From Bimastos eiseni (lineage: Eukaryota; Annelida; Clitellata; Crassiclitellata; Lumbricidae), in the NCBI GenBank assembly GCA_959347315.1, contig OY365809.1:42896542-42960541 (forward strand): a stretch of 64,000 bases of DNA, read 5' to 3'. How positions within the stretch are numbered: position 1 is the stretch's first letter; each line of letters opens with the position of its first letter. Position numbers and translations under genes: made by a program. Under the pieces are notes generated by a model, which saw only the letters and a program-made list of their open reading frames with translations, was not told where the DNA came from and did not search any database. Shown one piece after another: positions 34,416 to 44,304 of the stretch.

Positions 34416-34428
34416 GTAATAATACAGA
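34140..34428. repeat. (AAT)n microsatellites
   Basis: Long AAT/ATA runs at 34140-34190, 34203-34270 and 34340-34425. A short TGTGAAACATATATA block at 34189-34203 also occurs at the 3' end of the retroelement at 47062. Confidence 0.95.
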
Positions 34429-34691
34429 CGCATTCTGACTACATTACCAGCCGTGTAGTATGCCAACCTTTAGCTTCGTAGTCGAAAACAGGAACTTAAT
34501 TGTCAACAGATTTTCAACAGATTGCAAACGAACAAGATATCTCTAAGACAGACCGAGCGACCGACCGAGCGATAGTCTGAGGCAGTTCCACCTGTATCAC
34601 GATGGCAGACGGGTGGCTAATAGCAGACTGGTCTTCCTAACACACCATCTCGATGCTTAGCCGCTGTCTTTCTATGGCACAATCTGTGCAG

Positions 34692-34809
34692 TCATCCGAT
34701 TTTCATCAGCTAGATGAGCTCTGTGTGTCCGCCTGCAGAGCACCCACCGGCTGTAGTCATTGTGCACTACTCAGCGGCTGCAGACGAAACGCTCTCTGCG
34801 CATGTCAAG
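34692..34809 (+). CDS. Candidate cysteine-rich exon, unknown
   Basis: 118 bp after an acceptor (TTTCTATGGCACAATCTGTGCAG) and before a donor CAAG|GTAGTC, phase 0 to phase 1. It encodes 39 residues ending LCVSACRAPTGCSHCALLSG and CRRNALCACQ. Seven cysteines have spacing C-x3-C-x5-C-x2-C-x5-C-x5-C-x1-C, which is dense and knottin-like. A secreted protein is possible, but the family is not recognised and no partner exons were found. It may be chance. Confidence 0.3.
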
Positions 34810-34910
34810 GTAGTCGTAATCGTAATCGTAATCTCGAGATTTTGCAAAGAAGAGAAATGCGGTGAATAACTAATTCGCGGACGCTTAGTCAAAGCAAAAT
34901 CAATAGACAC

Positions 34911-35050
34911 GAAGAGTCGAAATCCTGTTTCAGGTCCAGATCCTGTTTCAAGTCGAAATCCTGTTTCAGGTCCAGATCCTGTTTCAAGTCGAAATCCTGT
35001 TTCAGGTACGGATCCTGTTTCAAGCCGAAATCCTGTTTCAGGTCCAGATA
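34911..35050. repeat. 36-bp minisatellite
   Basis: About 3.5 copies of a unit made of AATCCTGTTTCAGGTCCAGA followed by TCCTGTTTCAAGTCGA. It reads open on the minus strand as ETGFRLETGSGP repeats, with no sign of a gene. Confidence 0.9.
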
Positions 35051-35329
35051 TTGTCTGATCCAAAGGGATAAAAGAGAGGAACAGTCATAGAAACTAAGGT
35101 GGATGACTCTTTGAATTGAAGCGGAGAGGAAGGCAAAGGTTTGGTTGAAATTGTGACCAAATACTCAGAGAAGAAATGAATTGCTCACAGCTGTTTACAG
35201 CTGTTCAGTGTTCAATGTCCGTCGATTCACATTGTATTGTATTGTATAATCTCTGGGCTTCATCGAACCCCATCTTTTGGAATAGATTATCAATTATTGG
35301 CGTATGTGCATGCGATCTCAGCATGTACT

Positions 35330-35970
35330 CATTTATGCATGTATGCGTACTTACATTTATGTATGTATTAGAAGTATATGTATACTTACGTATCTGGATG
35401 TATGTAGACCTATGCATGCATGTATGTATGTATGTATTTATGTATGTATGTATTTATGTATGTATTTATGTATATATGTATGTATGATATTGTGTTTATT
35501 TATTTATGTATGTATTTATGTATGTATTTATGTATGTATGTATTTATGTATGTATTTATTTATGTATGTATTTATGTATGTATGTATTTATGTATGTATT
35601 TATGCATATATGTATGTATGATATTGTGTTTATTTATTTATGTATGTATTTATGTATGTATTTATGTATATATGTATGTATGATATTGTGTTTATTTATT
35701 TATGTATGTATTTATGTATGTATTTATGTATGTATGTATGTATTTATGTATGTATGTACGACATTGTATGTATGTATGTATTTATGTATGTATGTATGTA
35801 TGTATGTATGTATGAATGTATGTATATATGTACGTATGTATGTATGTATGACATTGTATGTATGTGTATGTATGTATGTATGTATAATGTATGTGTGTCT
35901 GCATGTATATATGTATGTATGCGTATATAGGCCTGTTTATTTATGTATGTATGTGTGTATATGTATTTAT
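35330..35970. repeat. (GTAT)n tetranucleotide array
   Basis: About 640 bp of TATG/TATT tetramers with ACATTGTATG interruptions. A higher-order period (GATATTGTGTTTATTTAT) recurs at about 35487, 35621 and 35680. Translations such as MYVCMYL are artefacts. Confidence 0.95.
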
Positions 35971-36104
35971 ACAATACCACTTTCAGTTTAGATGAAAAGA
36001 TGCAACAGAAATTGCAAGATACTCCAGACTGGAATCTGATGAGCGTATAGTCTCCTGTCTGTTGTCATAATATTCTCCCGTCTTCTAACGGGTGTGTCTT
36101 TTAG

Positions 36105-36268
36105 CCGCAGAGGAAACAGCGCAGCCACTTACCCGGCTGATTGAAAATTTTAAAACGTCGATTGCTCCACCTTGCCTTGGGCTATCCATCTTCCACCACC
36201 TGTGGGATTCTCTCTCTTCTGATTGGCTCGGATCGTCACGTGACAATGCGCCATATTTGATTTCCTGA
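36105..36268 (+). CDS. Candidate terminal exon, unknown
   Basis: Follows a strong acceptor (AACGGGTGTGTCTTTTAG) and is open for 53 codons to a TGA at 36266. The peptide runs AEETAQPLTRLIENFKTSIA, continues with CLGLSIFHHLWDSLSSDW, and ends near NAPYLIS. It is not simple sequence. No family or upstream exon is recognised, and no clear poly(A) signal follows. Confidence 0.25.
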
Positions 36269-36930
36269 TGAAAGTCAGAGCGACGGGACTATTCACCGTT
36301 TCCATGACAAGGAAATGAGACAAATTGGCCCCAACGAAATGAACTCAATCGGAGTGAAATGGGAATACCAGGTAATAGGCGAGATCAGTTGGAAAATAAA
36401 CGGAGGCAGAAACGCCTGAGGGAGGTTTTAGATGATTCGGAGCAGCCTGAGATGGAAAGTTGATCTGCTGGACGAAAATTGGAAGATGACAGTAAAATTG
36501 TGGAGATCAAAAATAGACGGAAGCAGTCAAAGCAAGCAACATACAGATAATGCGCAGGTCAAGATCAACTTTAAGAACGACTTCAAGGCTATAAGAATGA
36601 GACTAATTTGGACTCGATTAGGAATATAGGCTCCATATGGAAATATGGGCTCAATTGGATATGTACATCACGTGGGAATAATATGTACAGTAATCAAGTG
36701 GAAATAAGAAGTCATATAGGAATATGTACTTTATGTGGGAACTTGGGAATACGGGTTCATATGGGAATATGGGTACAAGATCGCAATGTGGGCGTGAAAC
36801 ACAGGGATATGAGTGCAATGTGTTTGTTGAGTTATGTAGGCCCACGTGTCAAGTTTTTAAATGATTGTTAAGATATTGTTATATGGGCTGGTCGACTGCC
36901 TCAAAATATTCATCATTAATCAAAATTACA
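36269..36930. other. Unique DNA with ATGGGAATATGG-like words
   Basis: 36600-36800 has degenerate repeats of (T)ATGGGAATATGGG type. No gene is supported. Confidence 0.45.
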
Positions 36931-36937
36931 TAAACTA

Positions 36938-37188
36938 TGCGCACACACGCGCACACATACACACATACACACATACAGACACACGCATACACACATACAC
37001 ACATACAGACACACGCATACACACATACACACATACAGACACACACATACACACATACACACATACACACATACAGATACACACATACACACATACAGAT
37101 ACACACATACACACATACACACATACAGATACACACATACACACATACACACATACACACACACACATACACGCACCCACCCACACGC
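36938..37188. repeat. (ACAC/ATAC)n array
   Basis: ACACATAC repeats with a higher-order period containing ACAGACACACGC. Confidence 0.95.
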
Positions 37189-37337
37189 ACACAAGTGCTG
37201 CATATTATATACATAAGACATAATATATGGTTCTGAATATCTGTATACGGCTTATCAGTGCTTGTCGCGATAAATCAGTTTTTATCAAGATTGTGATCAC
37301 CATGGATGCATCTACACATGCGAAACAGTTGCACATA

Positions 37338-37338
<1 letters not shown>

Positions 37339-37368
<30 letters not shown>

Positions 37369-37412
37369 AGTAAATATATATATATATGTATATATGTATA
37401 TATGTATACACA
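37339..37412. repeat. (AT)n microsatellite
   Basis: TATATA runs with GTATATATG interruptions. Confidence 0.95.
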
Positions 37413-37871
37413 GGTACATTTATGTAATTCAGTCATTATGCATTTGTGCAATGTGCATATATATGTATGTATGCACGCATGTAAGGTATGTATGGTATGG
37501 TATGTATGCACGTTAGATCGGTACCGCTATCACTTTTTGCCGCTTATGCCGATACAATCGACCACGGTGTATATTTTACAGTCCATTATGAAATCGATTG
37601 TTTAAAAATATCTTTAGTAAAAATTTTCGTTTCTGAACTTAGGCGCCGGTGTGTCTCTCTTCTAACTCCTGAACAGAAAATGGCGATCGTGTCGTAAAAG
37701 AATAAAAATGATTTCATTTTGTAGCGCCATTAACACTCTGACCTAATTAGCTGATGCAACTTTGCTTTCGCAGTTCCCTCTCTCCCACTGGATCGTGTTT
37801 TGGCAAAGCATTTATGAGGAGCGGATACGCCGTCTTTGGTATCATGTAACGCCGCACTTTGGCTCTTTTAT

Positions 37872-37989
37872 TTAATGCTTCGCTATGAGCGCCGTTCCTA
37901 TGGTTACTGCTGCAACGGCTGGCGGCGTTGTCATGGAAACGACGACAGATGTATACGGTCCCTGCCGGGATGGGGGCATCCTCCGCAGT
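37872..37989 (-). CDS. Possible alternative last exon of the CNBD gene
   Basis: A very good acceptor (GCTTATTTCTCTGTTACAG) precedes a frame of one base plus 38 codons and a TAA stop at 37872-37874. It encodes LRRMPPSRQGPYTSVVVSMT and a hydrophobic end (AAVTIGTALIAKH). The AATAAA at 37867-37872 overlaps the stop. A donor-like CAG|GTTCAG inside the exon at 38864-39979 (exon end 38886) is in phase 2, exactly what this exon needs. The gene may therefore have two 3' ends. The donor is weak and no transcript is available. Confidence 0.35.
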
Positions 37990-38078
37990 CTGTAACAGAG
38001 AAATAAGCAACGCAATGAATATTCTTGTACGAATATTAAAAATGAAATAAACGTGCTAACAAATAAAAAATAGTTGTT

Positions 38079-38174
38079 AACCCGTGAAGAATCACGGGTG
38101 GGATAATATTTTAAGCACACGATTGAATCGCAACTGGCATTCTTCTAGCTGTTAACCCGTGAAGAATCACAGGT
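38079..38174. repeat. Repeated short hairpin ACCCGTGA-AGAA-TCACGGGT
   Basis: GTTAACCCGTGAAGAATCAC occurs twice, at 38076 and 38151. The first copy is a perfect 8-bp stem with a 4-base loop (38080-38099). The second has one mismatch in the stem. Confidence 0.8.
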
Positions 38175-38830
38175 CGTAATTAATTTAACCCGACACGATG
38201 TATTGCACAGACAGGGTTAGTGTTAGTTTCGTTTTTACACATATTATGCGAAGAACTTTCGACCGCATACGTTTTTTTTCCCGTGCGTTGAGAGGTCGAA
38301 GTTTCAAAAATCGGCCCATACGTGGACGAAACGGGTTTTAATTAGACTAAAATACACATTTACCGATTAAGTTTCCATTTTCGCTAAAATACAAATGAGC
38401 GAAACAGGTTTAAATATACTAAAATACACATTTACCCATTCGGTTAAAATTTTTATTGATAATTTATGGAATTATACTTATAATACACGATGTATAATTA
38501 ACTATCTCATAAATGCTGCCCGCCAGTAACCTATAATTTTATATAGGTCAGCAGCAACGTTTGCGCTGTCCAATCACGCGCCCTGAATTAGACAGACGAA
38601 GGCACGTTTCATTTGTTACCATCGTAATAATTTTCTTTTATTTACATACCATTATTATCATAAGAAATTTGTTTATTTATATTACTTTATTATTATTATA
38701 TTTTTCTATTTATATTCAATTATTGTTATCATAAAAATTTTATTTTGTGTATTCATTAACTATCATTCCAATAATTATTTACTATCATATTCATTTATTT
38801 CAAATCTAGAATTTTATGTTATTTATATTC
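38175..38830. other. AT-rich DNA with an 80-bp direct repeat
   Basis: ACTAAAATACACATTTACC occurs twice (about 38346 and 38418), within a longer imperfect repeat that starts GAAACRGGTTT. Otherwise AT-rich unique sequence between the two possible 3' ends of the CNBD gene. Confidence 0.55.
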
Positions 38831-38831
38831 A

Positions 38832-38837
38832 TTTATT
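38832..38837 (-). promoter_or_regulatory. Poly(A) signal AATAAA
   Basis: AATAAA on the minus strand, 27 bp after the stop codon of the CNBD exon 38864-39979. Confidence 0.7.
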
Positions 38838-38863
38838 GTTTACAAGGAATTAATACATATCGT

Positions 38864-39979
38864 TCAACCGACCGTTATTCTGAACCTGCGCAGTTGCTGT
38901 ACGACGGGCGACTCGTTCTCTCTCGTTTCTATGAGACCAGAGTAGAATCTCCTCAGCCTGTCCTCTACCAAGGTCAAGGTCTCGTCACTCGACTCCGCAT
39001 CGAAGTGGATCGTCGTTGACCCCGGGGTCATCCTGGGTCGGGTCACCTTCGAGGTCACGATCGACTGCTTCCTATCGGGCATTCGACGACCGTCGAAGAC
39101 GGAGAAAATATTTTGCTTTCTCTCTTCTGTCAACTCCTGGTGATAGTCGCCGATCTTAAGGGCGACGCTTCGAAGCCTCGCATCGCTGACTGTCTCCTCC
39201 AAATCAAGCATCACCTCGACGTCTTCATCCTCCTCGCTCTCACTGGATCCCCCATCGTCGCCCGCTGCGCTCAAGTAGGCAGAACCAACCGTTCTGGTGG
39301 ATTGAGCAGAGCGTCCTGCTCCGCTTGAGTAAGCAGAAGTCATTGATCTGCTCCGTTGAGCGGAACGTCCTGTTCCGCTTGACTGAGCAGATCGATTCGC
39401 TCCAGTTGAACGACCAGCATGGGTTGCTCCTGGATGAGCATCTTCCACCTCTTCCACCTGATCCGCTTCCTGGATGAGCGTCCGCACCAGATCCAGCTTC
39501 TCCGGATCGACGAACGTGTTCTGCGGAGTGCTAAGATATCGCTGGATGGCGTCGTTCGGCTTCCTCTTCGGTCTCTGCTTCGGCTCCTTGAGGCCGAGGG
39601 CGACGTGCTCCAACTCCCTCCTGCTCCTCGGCAGCAGCCTGGCCGCCCTTTCCATCATCAGCCGCTTCCCATCGATGGTCATATCAGTCTGCTGGCGACC
39701 GTATCCTCCCTCCCTAGAGTCCAGATACGCCCTCGAGAACACTCCCGTCCTCTCCGCCAGACCCGACTTGTAGTAGGCGGTCAGCGTCACGGAGTGACCG
39801 ACCGGCTGTGACCCTGTGTCTTTTGGCCTTCCGCCTGGCAACGGGCGCTGGTGGTCATCGGGACCAGTGCGATCGTCCAGATCGTCGGAAGCGTCTTTGT
39901 TTGGTCGGGACTTCCGGTCCAGTGACTCCTTCCACTTCCGCTCGTCCAGAATCAGCGACAGGTGGCGGTAGAGTTCCAC
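38864..39979 (-). CDS. CNBD2-like protein, large C-terminal exon
   Basis: The acceptor TCTCTCTTTCGCAG is excellent. The exon starts in phase 0, matching the exon at 40489. It codes 371 residues from VELYRHLSLILDERKWKESL to a TGA at 38864. After a short helical start it is mostly basic and disordered: an RPNK/DD-rich linker, ARLLPRSRRELEHVALGLKE, and a Ser/Gly/Arg repeat region (RSAQSSGTGRSAQ, RSAQSTRTVGSAY) coded by imperfect DNA repeats at 39280-39420. Then comes an acidic cluster (ESEEDEDVEVMLDLEE). Near the end lies EDRLRRFYSGLIETRENESP. No catalytic domain is seen. The tail may bind partners in sperm or cilia, as proposed for CNBD2 relatives; that is inference. Confidence 0.8.
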   Translation of the reverse strand: MELYRHLSLILDERKWKESLDRKSRPNKDASDDLDDRTGPDDHQRPLPGGRPKDTGSQPVGHSVTLTAYYKSGLAERTGVFSRAYLDSREGGYGRQQTDMTIDGKRLMMERAARLLPRSRRELEHVALGLKEPKQRPKRKPNDAIQRYLSTPQNTFVDPEKLDLVRTLIQEADQVEEVEDAHPGATHAGRSTGANRSAQSSGTGRSAQRSRSMTSAYSSGAGRSAQSTRTVGSAYLSAAGDDGGSSESEEDEDVEVMLDLEETVSDARLRSVALKIGDYHQELTEERKQNIFSVFDGRRMPDRKQSIVTSKVTRPRMTPGSTTIHFDAESSDETLTLVEDRLRRFYSGLIETRENESPVVQQLRRFRITVG

Positions 39980-40488
39980 CTGCGAAAGAGAGACAACGGT
40001 CTCCAGGTGTCGCTACACAAGATTAAAAATATTGATTAAATGAAATTTAGAATAAGTGGGCAGCATATATTTTGAGACGACCACACATTTTTCTCTATCG
40101 CTCGATAACCTGCGCTATATTAAATTCATTTGCTGTATTTAAAATGCGCTATAGAAGGATTTTTGGTCTCGATGTACTTGTCCTCGTCTTTGTCCTTGTC
40201 TTATGCCTTATCATTGTTCTCGTCTGTTGTTCGTTTCCATATAATCGTTCTCATCCTGATCATTGTTCTTATCTGTTGTCCTTGTAATCGCCCTTGTCCT
40301 CATCATGTCCTCGCATGTCTCCTTGTAATCGCTCTTGTCTTCATCATGTCCTCGCACGTGTCCTTGCAATTGTTCTTGACCCAATCATTGTTCTCGTCTG
40401 TTGTCCCTATCCCCGGAATAGTTCCTATCCTTATCAATGTCCATGTCCTTGCCCAGTCCTTCTGCCCTTGCACCACCTATGAGCTGAC

Positions 40489-40711
40489 CTTTGACCCGGG
40501 CCCAAAGGCGAGCCTGGCCGCGAGTCGTTCGTGGACCTGTTCGTTGAGATAGGCGGAGGTGGATGAGTTCCTGGTTCTGTTGAAGAGACGTTCGATGCTC
40601 CTTGTATCCAAGACGAAGGCCTCCAGTTCGCTTGTGCTGACCACGTTCTGCGCGTACGTGTCCAGGCCAATTACGAACTCCAGGGCACCTTCGCATATTT
40701 CGACAGAACAT
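40489..40711 (-). CDS. CNBD2-like protein, second cNMP domain (end)
   Basis: In frame this reads VEICEGALEFVIGLDTYAQN, VVSTSELEAFVLDTRSIERL, then an FNRTRN linker, and ends FGPGSK at donor AAAG|GTCAGC. It is the closing part of a cyclic-nucleotide-binding fold: the glycine-rich turn, then strands ending in a VLDxxxxxRLF helix. The end phase 0 joins the exon at 39979. The 5' boundary is uncertain: ATTAG before 40711 keeps VEICEG, while GCGAAG before 40688 loses it. Either way it does not join the 44003-44239 exon in phase, so a short exon carrying the phosphate-binding loop is missing between them. Confidence 0.8.
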
Positions 40712-40739
40712 CTAATGCTACCACTATCCCCAGTATACT

Positions 40740-40935
40740 GGTTGATTGATTGACTGATTTATCGATGGATTGATTGGTTGGCTGATTGATTGATTGATTC
40801 ACTGACTGATTGATTCACCTATCTATTGATTGATTGATTTATATATATTTTTTACTTATTTAATCATTAATTGATCAATTGGTTAATTGGGTAGATTGCA
40901 TGATTTGTCAATTTATTGACTAAATAACATTTTTT
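40740..40935. repeat. GATTGATTG-rich tract
   Basis: TGATTGATT words, a worn tetranucleotide repeat in the CNBD intron. Confidence 0.85.
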
Positions 40936-41585
40936 ACCTGGTTGGAAGTACGTCTGGATAGCTGAATGACTAATTGACTAGCTTATTGACTAAAATTACG
41001 TTAAGGCGTCAGTGTGTCTATAAGGGTCGCTATATAAATCTCCAACTGTAACGACGCTGCAGGCCTGCTTAGTGCCTGGTCTGTATAGACGCAGTTTGGA
41101 ATCAGTGGACTACTGCTTAGCCTGTGGGACTAAAGAAAGGCCTACGGTCAATTGCTTTTAGAACCTAGTGCAGTAGGATGTAGGCCTATAATTAAGGGAG
41201 AGTGTAGGGAGGGAGAGAAGAATGACAGGAGGAAGGAGCGAATATGGAAGGCAGGAGAGAATGGAGGGTAGTGAGAAGGGATGAACAAAGTTGCCTACCT
41301 ATGACTTCACTTTGGTCAATGGCGCAAATGTTTTGGCATTTGGTCGGCAGGTGGCGCTCCCCAGTCACGTGACCCACTTCCGGTCGGCGTATCTTATGTT
41401 CTGGCGACAATTGAGAATCCTTCTTCGATGGCGCCTCTTTCTTTTCGGAGCTTCTGTCGTAAGAAGACGAAATTGATCGGTAGAATATCTATTTACTTTA
41501 CAATCCTTCTATCTTTAATTCTTTCCTCCGTCATAAAATTATCGTCGTATCTTCATTCGTTCCTGTCTTCAATAATTCCTTCTCC
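40936..41585. other. Intronic DNA with SINE-like tail
   Basis: GGTCGCTATATAAATC at 41025-41040 resembles the SINE 3' tail in the plus direction. No exon was found, although the missing CNBD exon could be here. Confidence 0.4.
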
Positions 41586-41599
41586 CTCGTTCTCCCTCT

Positions 41600-41740
41600 C
41601 TACGTTAGCTGCATCCTCCTTTCCTTCTTCCTTTCCTTCTTCCTTTCCTTCCCTCCTTCCTTTCCTTCCTTCTTCCTTCCCTCCTTCCTTCCTTCCTCCT
41701 TTCCTTCTTCCTTTCTTTCCCTCCTTCCTTCCTTCTGTCT
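41600..41740. repeat. (CTTCC)n tract
   Basis: CCTTCCTTT repeats. Long frames on both strands are artefacts. Confidence 0.9.
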
Positions 41741-41917
41741 TTCTCTTCCATCCCGTCTTCCCTCTTTCGTACTTCTTTCATTTTCTTTGTACATGCTCCG
41801 TCCATCCATCGTCTTACTCCATTCAATCCCTCTCCTCTCTACCCTAATCCATCAAATCCAATTCCATCGTCGTCCAATTAGCAACATCTTACACTAGACC
41901 GGTATCGTTGAAGTTAA

Positions 41918-41919
41918 TG

Positions 41920-41998
<79 letters not shown>

Positions 41999-42076
41999 GA
42001 GGGAAGTAGTAGTTGTAGTAGTATGGGAAGGGGAAGTAGGTGGAGGTGGAATAGTAGTAGTAGTAGTAGTAGTAGG
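41918..42076. repeat. (AAT)n followed by (AGT)n
   Basis: AAT to 41997, then GTAGTAGT to 42076. Confidence 0.95.
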
Positions 42077-42697
42077 CCTACATGTATACATGGCGTAGGC
42101 CTATGATCTCCTCACAGACCCATAGCCAAAGACAGAGTAAAGACGAAGCAGAACCCACTCCTGAACTCTTCCCATTACCGACCTCTGCCCTGCCTTTCCG
42201 TCCTCTCCACTTCCATATTCTAGCCTTCCATCCCTCGTTGCCCTTACCTTCCTCATTCCGCTCACACCTTATTCCCTGCCTGGATAATGGATAAAACATT
42301 GGGGCGCATAGCTGAGGAACCGTACTTCGAAACCCATATCCCCGGTAAGGTTGACCAGACTTCTTTTGGTTAAATTAGATGTAGGCCTGTAATGTTATTA
42401 TAGCGTTATGGTTGCCCTGTATTGTGACAGTTAACAACGACGTCGTTAGATGGCGGCACATGGTAACAATTGATTACATAGACTCAGATGGGAAACAAAG
42501 TTATTTTATATTCTATTATGCTATAATGACATTTGACTTACTTATAAATTGCATTATATTGTATACTTTCATATTTCGAAGAAACTTTTCTGTGAATTAC
42601 CGAATTAAATAGTTATTACCGTTAGTAAGATTTGTCATTAAAATTTTTTTTTAGATGCCCAGACACGTTATAAAAGACCCCCGGATAGCACGTTGGT

Positions 42698-42950
42698 GTC
42701 GCTTCTCGGACTTTTGGTTAAGATCAAAGCGTTTACTTGTCAGCTTAATACCTGATACGTACAATAACCACGGGTGCGTGACGCCGATGTTACTGGCTCT
42801 CGGCCTAGGCTGGTGATCAGATAATCCCTGATCAGCTATCCCTGGTTTTAGTACGCTGTGTAGCGTTGAGATGATGGGGAGAAGCTACGGTATCCTCCGG
42901 CTTCTCATTCGCCCCAGTGGTCCCTCACTGAGAAAGAAATTCAAACTAAA
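42698..42950 (+). ncRNA. U2 snRNA-derived element (SINE-like)
   Basis: 42698-42760 closely follows the conserved 5' end of U2 snRNA: TCGCTTCTCGGACTTTTGGT, TAAGATCAA, CAGCTTAATACCTGATACGT. The branch-site-pairing segment (GTAGTA in U2) is replaced and shortened, and no stem IIb, Sm site or 3' domains of U2 follow. Instead there are about 190 bp of unrelated sequence with hairpins (TGATCAG/CTGATCA near 42815; GAGAAGC/GCTTCTC inside GGGG/CCCC near 42878-42915), ending in an A-rich stretch near 42950. This is not a functional U2 gene. A retroposed U2 chimera or a U2-headed SINE family is the simplest reading. It lies in the CNBD intron, opposite strand. Confidence 0.6.
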
Positions 42951-43690
42951 AATAAAACAGCGTAGGCCTACTACGTTCCGGGCGTGCTGGTTCGTAACAT
43001 TCCCTTCTGGGGAATCTCTGCAGAGTGGGTCTTCGGCTGTTTGCTAGGGTGCTCAAAGGGAGAAAGGCTAGAAGTTGAATGAAACCTCCGATCAGCCAAA
43101 AAACAAGTTATTACAAAACAGAAGCTTGACAGGTAGTGTTAGACCGTAAGGCGGTGCTGTCCAACACGCCGATCGCATGCGGCCCGTGGGTGGATTTTAA
43201 GTGACCCGCTCGGGCTTGCAAAATTAGCAATTTAAAAAAATGAAGTAAAGACAAGTCACTTGCCTATTTTCATACTTAGCTCATCAACATGATGATAATC
43301 ATCATTGTCATTATGTCATTATCATCGCTTTCTTCAAAAATAATCACCATGAACATCGTCGTCGTGCCTAGTTTATTTTTTTACGGGCGGTATATCACCA
43401 GTTTGCATTGCTACATCCACACGGTAGGCCTAGAGCTGATCCGATTTCAGACCAAATGTCAGGTTCCCCATTAAATTCTAACCGCGCTTCGTAGGTTTTT
43501 GTTTTGCGATTTACGCTCTAGAAACACATTCCATAGTACTCAGAAATTTGCAAAATAAAATAGGTCATGGCGATGTCCATAACATCAGGATGCGAAATCT
43601 GTAAAAATATTGGTTTTATCTGCAGAAATGAAAAAATGTTTCTCAGTTCCCAGATTTCCGGGGTTTTCGGGTTCCCGATTCTCATTCCCC
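42951..43690. other. Intronic DNA, hAT-end-like block
   Basis: 43155-43195 contains GGTGCTGTCCAAC and GCATGCGGCCCGTGG, resembling ends of common hAT-type MITEs. The opposite end was not found. No exon seen. Confidence 0.4.
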
Positions 43691-43704
43691 GATTAACCAA
43701 TTAA

Positions 43705-43860
43705 CAGCGGGGAAGTAGTAGTAGTAGTTGTAGTAGTAGAGGGAAGGGTGGATGTAGTAGGTGGAGTAGTTGTAGTAGTAGGAGGAGGAAAGGTGGAGTT
43801 GTAGTAGTTGTAGTAGTAGTAGTGGAAACAGTTGTAGTTGTTGTAATCGCAGAAGCAGTA
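43705..43860. repeat. (AGT/TTG)n tract
   Basis: AGTAGT and GTTGTAG trinucleotide runs. Confidence 0.9.
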
Positions 43861-44002
43861 TCATTATAAGAGCAACAGCAGCAGTAGTTGTCACTTATTA
43901 ATGATATTATCATTAATAATAATTTTATTGTCAATATAAGCAATATGGATGAACGAACTTGTTGATCTCAGCCAAGAGTTGCGTCGTCCTTCGATCAAAT
44001 AC

Positions 44003-44239
44003 CCTTGGATACTGTTTCTGGTGAAGCCTTGAGTCTACGGTCACCAAAGCGTGACCTCTGATGATGAAGTGCAGCCCTGTGACCGGTCGACCCTGGCGGA
44101 CGATGCAGCAGTCGAATGGGTAGACCCTCTGGACGAGACTCATGTCCAGCAGGCGCTTCATCTTCGACTGCCAGTTGCTGAAGAGGGGAGAGCTCTCGAT
44201 GAACGCCCAGCGCTTCTTACGATCAGCCACCTGCCTCTC
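44003..44239 (-). CDS. CNBD2-like protein, second cNMP domain (start)
   Basis: A 79-codon phase 0-0 exon between a strong acceptor (GACGATTGTTGCAG) and donor AGG|GTATTT. It reads ERQVADRKKRWAFIESSPLF, SNWQSKMKRLLDMSLVQRVY, PFDCCIVRQGRPVTGLHFII, RGHALVTVDS. This is the first half of a second cyclic-nucleotide-binding domain: an N-terminal helix ending in WxxKMKRLL, then strands with a VRQGxPxxGLHFIIxGxAxV signature matching the family pattern (I)xxGxxxxxxYxIxxG. It joins the 45627 exon in phase. The domain's core Arg/Glu phosphate-binding cassette should be in the next, missing exon, so nucleotide binding by this copy cannot be judged. Confidence 0.9.
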
Positions 44240-44304
44240 CTGCAACAATCGTCAGCGCCTCTCCTGATTAGGTTCAACTGTGAGAGTAGCTTTGTAAGTA
44301 TATT

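Noticed and set aside
34911..35050. CRISPR-like regularly spaced repeat
   Set aside because: The 36-bp units are contiguous without unique spacers, and the genome is eukaryotic. It is a minisatellite.
35304..35991. MYVCMYL-type frames
   Set aside because: The (GTAT)n array has a 4-bp unit, so every frame gives a short repeating peptide without stops.
36861..37236. THIHTYTHT and VCVCMCV frames
   Set aside because: Translations of the ACACATAC array.
39113..39811. Plus-strand frames opposite the CNBD terminal exon
   Set aside because: Shadows of a GC-rich coding exon. The minus strand has the strong acceptor, phase match and poly(A) signal.
41192..41410. Candidate for the missing CNBD exon (frame with IDQSEVIG before GTAGGC)
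   Set aside because: It lacks the Gly/Glu cassette, has no good acceptor and its phase could not be matched.
42698..42760. Functional U2 snRNA gene
   Set aside because: The branch-point-recognition segment is altered, and the Sm site and 3' stem-loops are absent.
43155..43195. Complete hAT MITE
   Set aside because: Only one end-like word cluster is visible. No partner end or 8-bp duplication was found.
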